Source of the DNA: JBGOUV01 sp041477815
GTDB taxonomy: Bacteria; Acidobacteriota; Terriglobia; Bryobacterales; JACQDG01
NCBI GenBank assembly: GCA_041477815.1
Contig: JBGOUV010000218.1
Coordinates: 1 to 11,806, forward strand
Direction: 5' to 3'
DNA: 11,806 nt
The notes below the pieces were generated by a model. That model made no database searches, was not told the DNA's origin, and saw only the letters and a program-made list of their open reading frames with translations. Below are positions 1-6,947 of this stretch, piece after piece. Numbering within the stretch: the stretch's first letter is position 1; the number at the start of each line of letters is the position of its first letter. Position numbers and translations under genes: made by a program.

Positions 1-97
1 CTCCTTGCCCAGTCTGCTGAGCAAACAGGCGCGGCGCTGCGGCCATGGCCGTCGCCGCGGCGCCCGTTGCAAGTATGTTGCGTCTGATCGGATCCAA
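1..97 (-). CDS. Tat-signal protein, N-terminal end only (runs off left edge)
   Basis: Read on the minus strand from a TTG at 97-95, the frame encodes a short n-region with a twin arginine (LDPIRRNILATG), an alanine-rich hydrophobic stretch (AAATAMAAAP) and a likely cleavage site RLFAQQ at about residues 28-33. This is a textbook Tat export signal, so the mature protein should be folded in the cytoplasm and exported. An AAGGAGG ribosome binding site lies 10 nt upstream of the TTG. No in-frame ATG precedes the arginines, and the only ATG (46-44) falls inside the hydrophobic region, so TTG is the best start. Only 32 codons are in the window and the enzyme class cannot be read. Similar leaders precede several Tat-exported Acidobacteriota enzymes, but that is recollection only. 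Confidence 0.72.
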   Translation of the reverse strand, partial: MDPIRRNILATGAAATAMAAAPRLFAQQTGQG

Positions 98-107
98 GAA
101 TCGGCGT

Positions 108-114
108 CCTCCTT
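108..114 (-). promoter_or_regulatory. Ribosome binding site for the left-edge Tat protein
   Basis: AAGGAGG on the minus strand, 10 nt upstream of the TTG start. It is the main argument that the non-ATG codon at 97-95 is the real start. Confidence 0.65.
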
Positions 115-198
115 GATGATTGTTGTGGCCGGTGCGTGCGGCTCCAAGCGCCAGAGTGCTGCGCCGACAGATTCAGGTATGAGCCGTGGTGCACAGGA

Positions 199-207
199 AT
201 TCTAGCA
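199..207 (-). promoter_or_regulatory. Candidate extended -10 promoter upstream of the left-edge gene
   Basis: The minus strand reads TGCTAGAAT, an extended -10 element (TG, one base, then TAGAAT, 5 of 6 to consensus). Transcription would start near 192, giving a leader of about 95 nt before the TTG start. No good -35 is visible 16-18 nt upstream, as is common for extended -10 promoters. Read-through from the tRNA promoter is an alternative. Confidence 0.35.
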
Positions 208-274
208 CAGGCTCTCTTGGCGTGGCCTCTGGCTCGCTGGGTGAGCCTACATCCACAACTCGGACGTGTTTAAT

Positions 275-361
275 TGGTGCGAACGGGGGGAGTTGAACCC
301 CCATGGCCTTGCGGCCGCCAGATCCTAAGTCTGGTGCGTCTGCCAGTTCCGCCACGTTCGC
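275..361 (-). tRNA. tRNA-Leu (anticodon UAG)
   Basis: The minus strand folds into a complete 87-nt tRNA. The acceptor arms GCGAACG and CGTTCGC pair perfectly, the discriminator is A, and the 3' CCA is encoded (positions 277-275). The anticodon stem CCAGA/TCTGG encloses the loop CTTAGGA, giving anticodon TAG at 327-325. A long variable arm typical of type II tRNAs (Leu, Ser, Tyr) follows, then a T arm with a GGGGG/CCCCC stem and TTCAACT loop. UAG plus A73 identifies leucine, reading CUA and probably other CUN codons. The gene looks intact. No duplicated tRNA 3' end was noticed downstream, so nothing suggests that it served as an integration site here. Confidence 0.96.
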
Positions 362-389
362 GTGGGATGTAAACTCTCGCCCTAAACCG

Positions 390-398
390 ATTATAACA
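390..398 (-). promoter_or_regulatory. Extended -10 promoter of tRNA-Leu
   Basis: The minus strand reads TGTTATAAT, a perfect extended -10 (TG, one base, TATAAT). The predicted start near 383 leaves about 22 nt of 5' leader before the mature tRNA end at 361. The -35 position holds no good match, consistent with an extended -10 promoter. Confidence 0.6.
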
Positions 399-545
399 AT
401 GCGAAGATGCCGAGGCACTGAGGTGGCCCACGCCACTGACCTGCGGGGCCGGTCGGGCCGTCCGGTCGTCCGTCTCGCTGGACGGGAGCAGGATCGCCTT
501 CAGAGGGACGGGCGGGAGCCTGAGATTTTTGCGGCCTCCACGGCC

Positions 546-551
546 TAGAAT
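546..551 (+). promoter_or_regulatory. Candidate -10 box of the alkaline phosphatase gene
   Basis: TAGAAT (5 of 6 to TATAAT) ends 8 nt before the ATG at 560. If it is used, transcription starts at or next to the start codon, so the mRNA would be leaderless; this fits the lack of a Shine-Dalgarno sequence upstream. No convincing -35 was found. Confidence 0.35.
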
Positions 552-559
552 CAAAATCT

Positions 560-1696
560 ATGATCCTCTTCGTCCGAACCCTTCTTGCCCTCCTCCTGTG
601 CCTTCCCGTCGCTGCCGCCCCCAGGCCCGGCAAGCGCGCCCGGAACGTGATCCTGTTCCTCGCCGACGCCTGCGGTATCCCCACCCTGAACGCCGCGAGC
701 ATCCACGGCTACGGCGAGGCGCAAAAGCTATATGTGCAGAGCTGGCCTCACCTCGCCCTTTCCGACACCTCCACCGCTTCCAGTTGGGTTACCGACTCCG
801 CCGCCGGCATGACCGCCATCGTTACCGGCGTCCGAACCCATAACGGCGTCATCAGCCAGGGTCCGGACACCGTCCGGGGCAAGCAGGACGGCACGCCGCT
901 GAAGACCGTCCTGGAGTACGCCGAAGAGCGCGGCCTCTCGACCGGCGTCCTCACCAATGTCAACATCGCCGACGCCACCCCGGCCGCCTGCTACGCCCAG
1001 GCCAACGACCGCCGCAAGTTCGGTGAAATCTTCCTCCAGATCTTCACTCCCCGTTTTGGTGACGGCGTAGACGTCGTCATGGGCATCGGTCGCAAGGCTG
1101 TATTCGACGGCGTCACCGCTCTGGGCAAAGACCTCGACGAAGTCGCCCGCGCTCACCACCGTCCCATCTACTCCTCGCTCTCCGATGTCCCCGCCGATAA
1201 CCTCCGCCCCATCGTGGTTCTCGACAGGAACATAAACCTCCCCGAAGCCGCCCGCCTCGCCCTCCGCGCGCTTTCCAAAAACCGCAAAGGCTACTTCCTC
1301 ATGATCGAGTGGGACGCCCACACCGACGATCCCCAGCGCGGCCTCGACAACGTGGTCGGCTTCGACAAGCTGATCCGTGAAATCGCCTCTACCGTCGACC
1401 TCCAGGACACCCTGCTCCTGTTCACCGCCGATCACTCCATGGAGCTCCGCTCGGTTGGCGGCAGGCGTGGGGAGCCCATTCTGAAAGGCCTCGACGAATG
1501 GAAGCAAAAGCACGCCTCCAAGGAGGTAGTGGAAATCCCCGCTCTCCGGGTCGGCCACAGCCACACCGGCGAAGAAGTCCTCGCCGCCGCCCAAGGCCCG
1601 GGCGCGGATCAGGTCCGGGGCTTCCTCCCCAACACCCAGCTCTTCCACGTCATCCTGAACGCCTACGGCTGGAAGCCCGGCCTCACGAAGCCATGA
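560..1696 (+). CDS. Secreted alkaline phosphatase family protein
   Basis: A 378-residue protein of the alkaline phosphatase (PF00245-type) superfamily, expected to hydrolyse phosphomonoesters outside the cytoplasm with Zn and Mg. Residues 1-20 form a signal peptide ending in VAAA. Family landmarks in order: NVILFLADACG (29-39, metal ligand D36); TDSAAG (78-83, nucleophile S80); DATPA (138-142, matching the Mg-site region of the E. coli enzyme); FLMIEWDAH (246-254, E250, D252, H254); TADH (289-292, D291 and H292); GHSHTGEEV (332-340, ligand H335). The C-terminal LPNTQLFHVI is also typical. The E250-H254 segment is shorter than in E. coli PhoA, placing D and H two rather than four residues apart. 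It is somewhat shorter than E. coli PhoA (about 470). Its end overlaps the convergent mannonate dehydratase-like gene by 14 bp. The fold is confident; the substrate is unknown and could be a phosphodiester. Confidence 0.9.
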   Translation: MILFVRTLLALLLCLPVAAAPRPGKRARNVILFLADACGIPTLNAASIHGYGEAQKLYVQSWPHLALSDTSTASSWVTDSAAGMTAIVTGVRTHNGVISQGPDTVRGKQDGTPLKTVLEYAEERGLSTGVLTNVNIADATPAACYAQANDRRKFGEIFLQIFTPRFGDGVDVVMGIGRKAVFDGVTALGKDLDEVARAHHRPIYSSLSDVPADNLRPIVVLDRNINLPEAARLALRALSKNRKGYFLMIEWDAHTDDPQRGLDNVVGFDKLIREIASTVDLQDTLLLFTADHSMELRSVGGRRGEPILKGLDEWKQKHASKEVVEIPALRVGHSHTGEEVLAAAQGPGADQVRGFLPNTQLFHVILNAYGWKPGLTKP

Positions 1697-2765
1697 CCGC
1701 CTGCATCATGGCCCGGGCGTAGCCCACGTTATACACAAAGCCCGCATAGCCGCCGCCGCGCGCGGCGCCCGCCTGTTCGCGGTCCGCGTCGAGCACCCGC
1801 GGGTGCTCCGGGTAGAGCAGCCGCGGGTACTTCTGCCGCACCAGCTCCCTCATCACCGCGAACATGTTCACCTCGCCCTCATCGAGGAACACTTCGGTGT
1901 ACTTCAGGCGTGGCACGTAGGTCCGCACGTTTCGGAAATGCACGTGGTTGATGCAGTCTCGGGCGCCGAAGTAGCGGGCGACCTCCACCGGATCCTCGCC
2001 CAACTCCCGCGTCACCCCGCAGTCGAAGGTGATCCCGTTGGACGGGCTCTTGACGATATCCACCAGGCGCTTCCATCCGGCGAGGCTGCCCATGACCTGT
2101 CCGGACCCACGGCTGGTGGGCGCCGGAGGGTCGTTGGGATGCAGAGCCAGCCGGACGTGGGATTCCTGGGCCACAGGGACTACCGCCTTCAGGAAGTAGG
2201 TGACGTTGTTCCACATCTCGTCGAGGCTGTGGGCGCCCTCGTCCGGAAGCGGAGGCAGGTCCTTGATCCGCTCGTAGTCAAACGACGTCATCCCCGCGCC
2301 GCCCCTCCCGGGCTCTTCGTAGTAGCCCTCCACGGCGCGGTGCGCATAGAAGTTGTACTCGATCACCGGCAGGCCCGCCCGTCCGGCGGCGCGAATGGAC
2401 TGCCGCACCTTCTCAATCTCCTCGTCGCGGCCCGGTCTTCCATAGATGGTGTTGGGGAACCCTACGATCATCATGTTCGCCAAGGTCAGTCCGCCGGCCT
2501 TCAGACGGTCCATCCGGGAGCGGATATCGGCTTCCTGCCAGGGAATCGGCCCCCCTCCCGAAAGGACGTGGTCAATGCCGATTTGCTTCCACCGGCGCAT
2601 GCCGGCCTCGGTCATGTTTCCACCGATACCCATGCAGAGCTTGGGCGTATGGGGACCTTCGACGCCCATGCCCAAGGCGGGGGCCGCCGGAGTCGCCGCA
2701 GTGGTCCAGGCGGTGGCGCCCGCGGCCTGCATAAGCCGGCGTCGAGATATATGTGAATTCATCAT
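1683..2765 (-). CDS. Tat-exported mannonate dehydratase (UxuA)-like TIM-barrel protein
   Basis: A 360-residue protein resembling UxuA (PF03786), which dehydrates D-mannonate to 2-keto-3-deoxygluconate in hexuronate breakdown. The N-terminus carries a Tat signal: SRRRLMQAAGA (7-17) and an alanine-rich segment to about residue 31. Family motifs are LALHPNDPP (206-214), FDCGVTRELGEDP (247-259), HVHFRNV (274-280), LDEGEVNM (294-301) and YPEHPR (318-323). From memory of the Streptococcus suis enzyme, Mn ligands would map to H209, C249, H276 and an acidic residue near E320. E. coli UxuA is about 394 residues and cytoplasmic, so export is the oddity; the protein may be a paralogue acting on another sugar acid or as a sugar isomerase. 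It starts at an ATGATG, 16 nt after the receptor stop, with GGAG 11 nt upstream. The genes probably form an operon. Confidence 0.82.
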   Translation of the reverse strand: MMNSHISRRRLMQAAGATAWTTAATPAAPALGMGVEGPHTPKLCMGIGGNMTEAGMRRWKQIGIDHVLSGGGPIPWQEADIRSRMDRLKAGGLTLANMMIVGFPNTIYGRPGRDEEIEKVRQSIRAAGRAGLPVIEYNFYAHRAVEGYYEEPGRGGAGMTSFDYERIKDLPPLPDEGAHSLDEMWNNVTYFLKAVVPVAQESHVRLALHPNDPPAPTSRGSGQVMGSLAGWKRLVDIVKSPSNGITFDCGVTRELGEDPVEVARYFGARDCINHVHFRNVRTYVPRLKYTEVFLDEGEVNMFAVMRELVRQKYPRLLYPEHPRVLDADREQAGAARGGGYAGFVYNVGYARAMMQAVMAS

Positions 2766-2776
2766 AGGCTTCGCAG

Positions 2777-2780
2777 CTCC
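2777..2780 (-). promoter_or_regulatory. Ribosome binding site of the UxuA-like gene, next to the receptor stop
   Basis: GGAG on the minus strand lies 2 nt after the receptor TGA and 11 nt before the ATG at 2765, suggesting translational coupling. The stop forms TGATG, opening a six-codon reading frame (MELRSL) whose TGA overlaps the ATGATG start. Confidence 0.45.
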
Positions 2781-2781
2781 A

Positions 2782-5700
2782 TCAAAATACTAGGCGCAGT
2801 CCAAGCTGAATCTCGCGCGGACTGGCCCCCGCCAGCACCTTGCCAAACTGTGGCGTGTTCACCGTGACGCTGGAACCGCTTCCGAGGGCCAGCGCCGGGG
2901 TGTTGAACACGTTGAAGAATTCCGCGCGGAATTGCACGTTATAGCGTTCTTTGAACGGTTGGTTCCGGATCATCGACATGTCAAAGTTGCGACGCCCGAA
3001 GTCACGCAGCCGCGGCTGGGTGATGGAATCATTCGGCATCGTGAATGGGGGCGCCAGCGCAAAAGCCGTGGTGTCGAAGTACCGGTCCATGGTCCGCTGG
3101 TCTTTGGGGAGAACCGGGTCCTTCAAGCGGTTGCCGCGACCGACGTTCAGACCAAAGTCGAGCAGGCCGGTGGCGTCGGCGGCCGCGATCCGGAGAGGGA
3201 TCCCGCTCTGGAGGACGGTGATGCCTCCGACCTGCCAGTTGCCGACGATATGGCTTAACAGGCCCGACGAGAGGTAGGCCTTGCGGCTGCCGAAGGGCAG
3301 CTCCCACATGTAGCTCAAGACCAGTCGCTGGGGCACGTCGTTGGTGTCGATCGCGCGGCTGTAGTTCGGGTTATACAAGGCGTTCTGCGGGCCTGTCTCG
3401 CCGGTAGCCGACTCGAAGTTGTTGGTGATGGTCTTGGACAGCGTGTATCCGGCGGTGAAATTCAGGCCATGCTGCAACTGCTTGTCGACTCGCAGTTGGA
3501 AACCCTCATAATGCTGGTCGCCGTATCCGTCCCGGACGATCAGAAACTGCAGATATTGCGGATAGGGCCGCAAAAGCTGGCGCCGCTCCACCGTCGGGAA
3601 GCTCAGACTCCCGGACTTGATCTTGCCCAGGAAGGGGTTCGGAACCTGCTGCAGCAGCGCGGAACCCAGAGGCAGCAGCAGCGGGTCGTTCTGGTTGTAA
3701 AACCGGTTCTGGGCCAGGTGCGTGACCTTGCTGCCCACGTACCCCGCCTGCACCATTAACGTGGGCGTCACCATGTGCTGGATATTCAGGTTCCAATCCG
3801 AAACGTAGGGCAAGGCGTGCTCGCGGTTGAAGGTCCGGAGATTTTGCCCTGGAAATGTCTCCGTGCGGGTCGGTTTCAGCAGACCGGACGCAAAGGGATT
3901 GGACCACGACCCTCCCGGAGGCGGCGTGTTCGGGAAGGGACTAGGCGCGCCCAAGGTGCCCTCCTCCAGGATGAACAGGCCGTTGCCCCAGTCGGACGTG
4001 CCCGGGTTGAGCGTATCGGTGGGGGCGAAAAAGACCGCGCCGGCCGCGCGAATTACCGTTTTCGACGTGAGGCTGTAGGCCAATCCCACGCGGGGACCGA
4101 AGTTCTTCTTGTTCGGATTGGTCTGGTATTGGCCGGGCTCCGCAATCTTGAAAGTCCCTTTGGAGCCGGTAATAGGTTCGGTCCCCTGGAAATCGAAATA
4201 GCCGACCTGCCCGAACTTATCCGCGAACGGTGTGGCGTACTCATACCGCAGCCCCAGGTTCGCGGTCAGTTTCCTGGTCAGTTGAACATCGTCTTGAAAG
4301 TACAGCCCGTAGTATCTGCCCCAGACCTTGAGGGACGGATCGAAGCTGATGCGATCGGAGACGGGAATCCCCAGCAGCATACTGGCAAAACCGTTCCCGG
4401 CAAACGAGCTCCTCACCAGGGGGTCCGGGCCTTGCGTGTACACGCGATCGAAGAAGTACGCACCGGCCGGGCTGTTGGTGGCGAAGGAATGGAGCCGCAA
4501 GAGCTGCAGGTCGGCTCCCAGCTTGATCTTGTGCCGGTTCCGCAGCCACGTCACGTGGTACTGGAACTGCCAAACATCCGTGGGCGTAACCGTCTTGTTC
4601 CCGCCCGCCAGGCTGCCCACTTCGGCCGAGCTGCCGCTGGTCACCGACAGCCCGGTACCAACAGTATATTGCGCCACGCTGATGTTCGGAAACGTGTTGT
4701 ACTCGATCTCGCGCAGCAGGCTCGACGGAAATCCCAGGGAGGCGATGTCGAAGCCCTTACCGTCCCAGGTACTGTTCGATTGCAGACGGATGAAGCTGAA
4801 TCGCAATTCGCCCAGCAAGGAGGGCGTGAAAGTCGAGGTGAGGCTGACCAGGGCGTTCCGCACCGGGGAACTGGAGACGGACCGGGAAGTGAAGGCCACA
4901 TCTTCGGGGCCCAGGCCGCTAGTCAAGGTCTGGGCCTGCCGGGCATTGAACCGTCCGAAGAGGCGATGTCTGTCGGAGATGACATGGTCGATGCGGGCCA
5001 AATAGAAATCGCTGGGGGTTATGCTCTTGGCGTCCTTGAAGTAGTTGTTAAAGAGCGTCGGACCCTCTCCCACCCGGTTGGCGGCGGGCCAGTATTTCAG
5101 GACGTTCAGGGACACCGGATTGATACGGCTTTGAGGAATGCTGTTGCCGGAGAACGGGTCCCGGATAAACCTCCCCGACTGGGAGGGGTCGGCCCGGGTG
5201 GTGGTGGGGTCATAGACGATGACCTGCCTGGAGCCGGCGTCGAGGGTTCCCGTGAAGTCGCCCCGCCGTTGGGCCTCCGTCGGCGCGGTGTTGAGGTTCT
5301 GGATCGGAGTGCCCTGGCGTACGCCTTCGTAGTTGAAGAAAAAGAAGGTCCGGTCATGAACGATCGGACCGCCCACGGCCGCCCCGAATTGGTTTTGCTG
5401 GTACAGGCCCTTTCTCACCGCACTCCTGTTGTTCTGCCAGCTATTGGCGTTGAGGTGATCGTTCCGGATGAATTCGTATCCCACACCGTGAAGCTGGTTG
5501 GTTCCCGACTTGGTGACCAGGTTGATCACGCCGCCGCCGGAGCGGCCAAATTCCGCGGCGTAGGTGGCGGTGTCCACGCGCATCTCGGCGACCGACTCCA
5601 GGGAAACCACGCTGTTAGTGCTGGTTCGGAACGCCCGATTCTCCCCGCCGTCGGTCAACAGACCGTTTTGCGTCGCCGTGCCGCCGCTCATTTTGTATTG

Positions 5701-6213
5701 CGAATTGGCAAGAGACGTGGCGCCGCCCACGGGTTGCACACCGGGGATAGTCGCCAGCAACGTGAGCGGGTTTCGCCCCAGCGCCGGAAGCTCGGCGATG
5801 CTGCGCGTCGCCAGGATCTTGCCGAGGCCGGAGGTCTGGGACTCCAGTTGCACGGCGGTCGCCTGCACCTCCACCGCTTCGGTGACGGTTCCCACCTCCA
5901 GGGTCAGGTTGAAGTTGGCGGTCAGCCCCGCGCCCAAGGGAATATCCGCGACCACCGCCGGCCGAAAGCCGCCGGACTCCACGCGAAGTTCATACCGGGC
6001 GGGAGGCAAAGCCGGGAGGTAGTAGATGCCCGCGTTATTCGTCTTGGTTCTGATGATTACATTGGTGGCGACATTGCGAATGGCGACGTCCGCCCCCACC
6101 ACAATGGCCCCCGTAGGGTCGGTGACCGTTCCGGTCACGGTGGCCCGTTCCCCTTGTCCCAGCAGGGCAGCCGTAAGCAGGGTCCCAAACACCAGCAAAC
6201 GAGCGAGCGACAT
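2782..6213 (-). CDS. Oar-type TonB-dependent outer-membrane receptor
   Basis: A 1143-residue outer-membrane transporter. Residues 1-20 are a signal peptide (MSLARLLVFGTLLTAALLGQ). About 24-107 form a carboxypeptidase regulatory-like beta-sandwich (VTGTVTDPTGAIVVGADV, then NNAGIYYLPALPPARYEL). A plug follows at about 125-260 (GRNPLTLLATIPGVQP, YAAEFGRSGGGVINLVTKSG). The rest is a beta-barrel with typical Oar segments such as FFFFNYEGVRQG and LGLRYEYATPF. It ends in GLRLVF, with the terminal phenylalanine expected of a Bam signal. Length and order match the large Oar-like receptors abundant in Acidobacteriota, which import unknown ligands using TonB energy. No SusD-like partner is nearby. A strong GGAGGT lies 5 nt before the ATG and a good promoter is upstream. 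The UxuA-like gene follows after 16 bp, hinting at a sugar-acid-related ligand; the ligand is inference only. Confidence 0.93.
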   Translation of the reverse strand: MSLARLLVFGTLLTAALLGQGERATVTGTVTDPTGAIVVGADVAIRNVATNVIIRTKTNNAGIYYLPALPPARYELRVESGGFRPAVVADIPLGAGLTANFNLTLEVGTVTEAVEVQATAVQLESQTSGLGKILATRSIAELPALGRNPLTLLATIPGVQPVGGATSLANSQYKMSGGTATQNGLLTDGGENRAFRTSTNSVVSLESVAEMRVDTATYAAEFGRSGGGVINLVTKSGTNQLHGVGYEFIRNDHLNANSWQNNRSAVRKGLYQQNQFGAAVGGPIVHDRTFFFFNYEGVRQGTPIQNLNTAPTEAQRRGDFTGTLDAGSRQVIVYDPTTTRADPSQSGRFIRDPFSGNSIPQSRINPVSLNVLKYWPAANRVGEGPTLFNNYFKDAKSITPSDFYLARIDHVISDRHRLFGRFNARQAQTLTSGLGPEDVAFTSRSVSSSPVRNALVSLTSTFTPSLLGELRFSFIRLQSNSTWDGKGFDIASLGFPSSLLREIEYNTFPNISVAQYTVGTGLSVTSGSSAEVGSLAGGNKTVTPTDVWQFQYHVTWLRNRHKIKLGADLQLLRLHSFATNSPAGAYFFDRVYTQGPDPLVRSSFAGNGFASMLLGIPVSDRISFDPSLKVWGRYYGLYFQDDVQLTRKLTANLGLRYEYATPFADKFGQVGYFDFQGTEPITGSKGTFKIAEPGQYQTNPNKKNFGPRVGLAYSLTSKTVIRAAGAVFFAPTDTLNPGTSDWGNGLFILEEGTLGAPSPFPNTPPPGGSWSNPFASGLLKPTRTETFPGQNLRTFNREHALPYVSDWNLNIQHMVTPTLMVQAGYVGSKVTHLAQNRFYNQNDPLLLPLGSALLQQVPNPFLGKIKSGSLSFPTVERRQLLRPYPQYLQFLIVRDGYGDQHYEGFQLRVDKQLQHGLNFTAGYTLSKTITNNFESATGETGPQNALYNPNYSRAIDTNDVPQRLVLSYMWELPFGSRKAYLSSGLLSHIVGNWQVGGITVLQSGIPLRIAAADATGLLDFGLNVGRGNRLKDPVLPKDQRTMDRYFDTTAFALAPPFTMPNDSITQPRLRDFGRRNFDMSMIRNQPFKERYNVQFRAEFFNVFNTPALALGSGSSVTVNTPQFGKVLAGASPREIQLGLRLVF

Positions 6214-6216
6214 TTT

Positions 6217-6226
6217 CCACCTCCCC
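6217..6226 (-). promoter_or_regulatory. Strong ribosome binding site of the receptor gene
   Basis: GGGGAGGTGG on the minus strand; its GGAGGT core lies 5 nt from the ATG at 6213. It fixes the start and contrasts with the missing Shine-Dalgarno at several neighbouring genes. Confidence 0.8.
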
Positions 6227-6246
6227 GAGATCCACCTTCATTAGGA

Positions 6247-6275
6247 AAGATACACCCTGGATCCGGTTTGGTCAA
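6247..6275 (-). promoter_or_regulatory. Sigma-70-type promoter of the TonB receptor gene
   Basis: On the minus strand TTGACC (6275-6270, 5 of 6 to TTGACA) and TATCTT (6252-6247, 4 of 6 to TATAAT) are exactly 17 nt apart. Transcription should start near 6240, giving a leader of about 27 nt that carries the strong ribosome binding site. The -35 lies inside a small inverted repeat, GGTT-N5-AACC (6265-6277). Confidence 0.55.
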
Positions 6276-6286
6276 CCGCCCTGGGC

Positions 6287-6295
6287 TGCTATGAT
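6287..6295 (+). promoter_or_regulatory. Extended -10 promoter in front of the M16 remnant
   Basis: TGCTATGAT is an extended -10 (TG, one base, TATGAT, 5 of 6). The ATG of the remnant is at 6306, so transcription would begin only about 4 nt upstream and the mRNA would be nearly leaderless. The promoter seems preserved although its gene is broken. Confidence 0.45.
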
Positions 6296-6305
6296 TTGAG
6301 CGATT

Positions 6306-6915
6306 ATGCGCCACAGAGCTTGGTTTGTCTGTCTGGCGGTTTCGGCGTTTGCACAGGGCTTGCCGAACGCGGTTCGAAAGGGCGCCTCGCTGGAGGGCAT
6401 CACCGAATACACCTTCTCCAACGGCCTGCGCGCGCTCCTGTTCCCCGATCCCTCTAACCCCAAGGTGACCGTGGACCAGACCTATCTGGTCGGGTCCCGG
6501 CAGGAGGGCGGCGGCGAGACCGGCAGGGCCCACCGGCGCGAGCACCTGCTGTTTATACAGACTACCAGCGGCAGGGAGATCAAGAAAGAGCTGACCGGGC
6601 ACGGAGCGTCGTGGAACGGCAGCACCTCCGTCGACCGCACCAATTATTTCGAGACGGTCACCGCCACCGGCGACAACCTGCGCTGGGCGCTCGACCTGGA
6701 AGCGGACCGCATGGTGAACTCCGCGATGGACCAGGCCCTGCTCGCCTGACCGTGGCGCGCAGCGAGTTCGAACGGGGCGAGAACAGCCCCACGCGGGTCT
6801 TGGAAGAGCGCGTGCTGGCGGCGGCCTACCTGTGGCACAACTACGGCAAGTCCGCCATCGGCTCGCGCTTCTTAAGAGCATCGGGCCGGACGACGTGGTG
6901 CGGGTGGCTAAATTA
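6306..6915 (+). pseudogene. Broken M16 zinc peptidase (insulinase/pitrilysin type), N-terminal part
   Basis: The first 147 codons (6306-6749) read as a secreted M16 peptidase N-terminus: signal MRHRAWFVCLAVSAFAQ, FSNGLRALLFPDPS, VDQTYLVGSRQEGGGETG, the zinc motif HRREH (residues 76-80, DNA 6531-6545) and RTNYFETVTATGDNLRWAL. A TGA then closes the frame, but similarity resumes at once two frames over at 6746 (LTVARSEFERGENSPT, LEERVLAAAYLWHNYGKSA). It ends near 6866, and a short third-frame piece (LLKSIGPDDVVRVAK, 6868-6912) may belong to a later part of the same protein. Intact family members are 400 to 900 residues and carry the third zinc ligand after the first break. Two frame changes and a probable internal deletion make function very unlikely. 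Homologous sequence on both sides of the breaks argues for decay rather than a new short gene. Confidence 0.85.
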
Positions 6916-6947
6916 CCAGCCTATCCAAGAAATACCGGGCCCAGGCC

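Noticed and set aside
231..247. Hairpin GGCTC-N7-GAGCC downstream of the tRNA as its terminator.
   Set aside because: Only five strong pairs and no T-run on the minus strand; too weak to call.
275..361. tRNA-Leu as an integration site of a mobile element.
   Set aside because: No integrase, no repeated tRNA 3' segment and no phage or plasmid gene were seen in the window.
728..1648. A 306-codon minus-strand frame over the phosphatase gene.
   Set aside because: Low-complexity glycine/valine/aspartate translation with no motifs; the plus strand carries the phosphatase ligands.
1803..2756. A 317-codon plus-strand frame opposite the UxuA-like gene.
   Set aside because: No signal, domain or ribosome binding site; UxuA motifs are on the other strand.
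3775..6294. A very long plus-strand open frame (839 codons) antisense to the receptor gene.
   Set aside because: The minus strand encodes a complete, recognisable receptor with signal peptide, plug, barrel and ribosome binding site. The antisense product has no family motif and reflects GC-rich codon bias.
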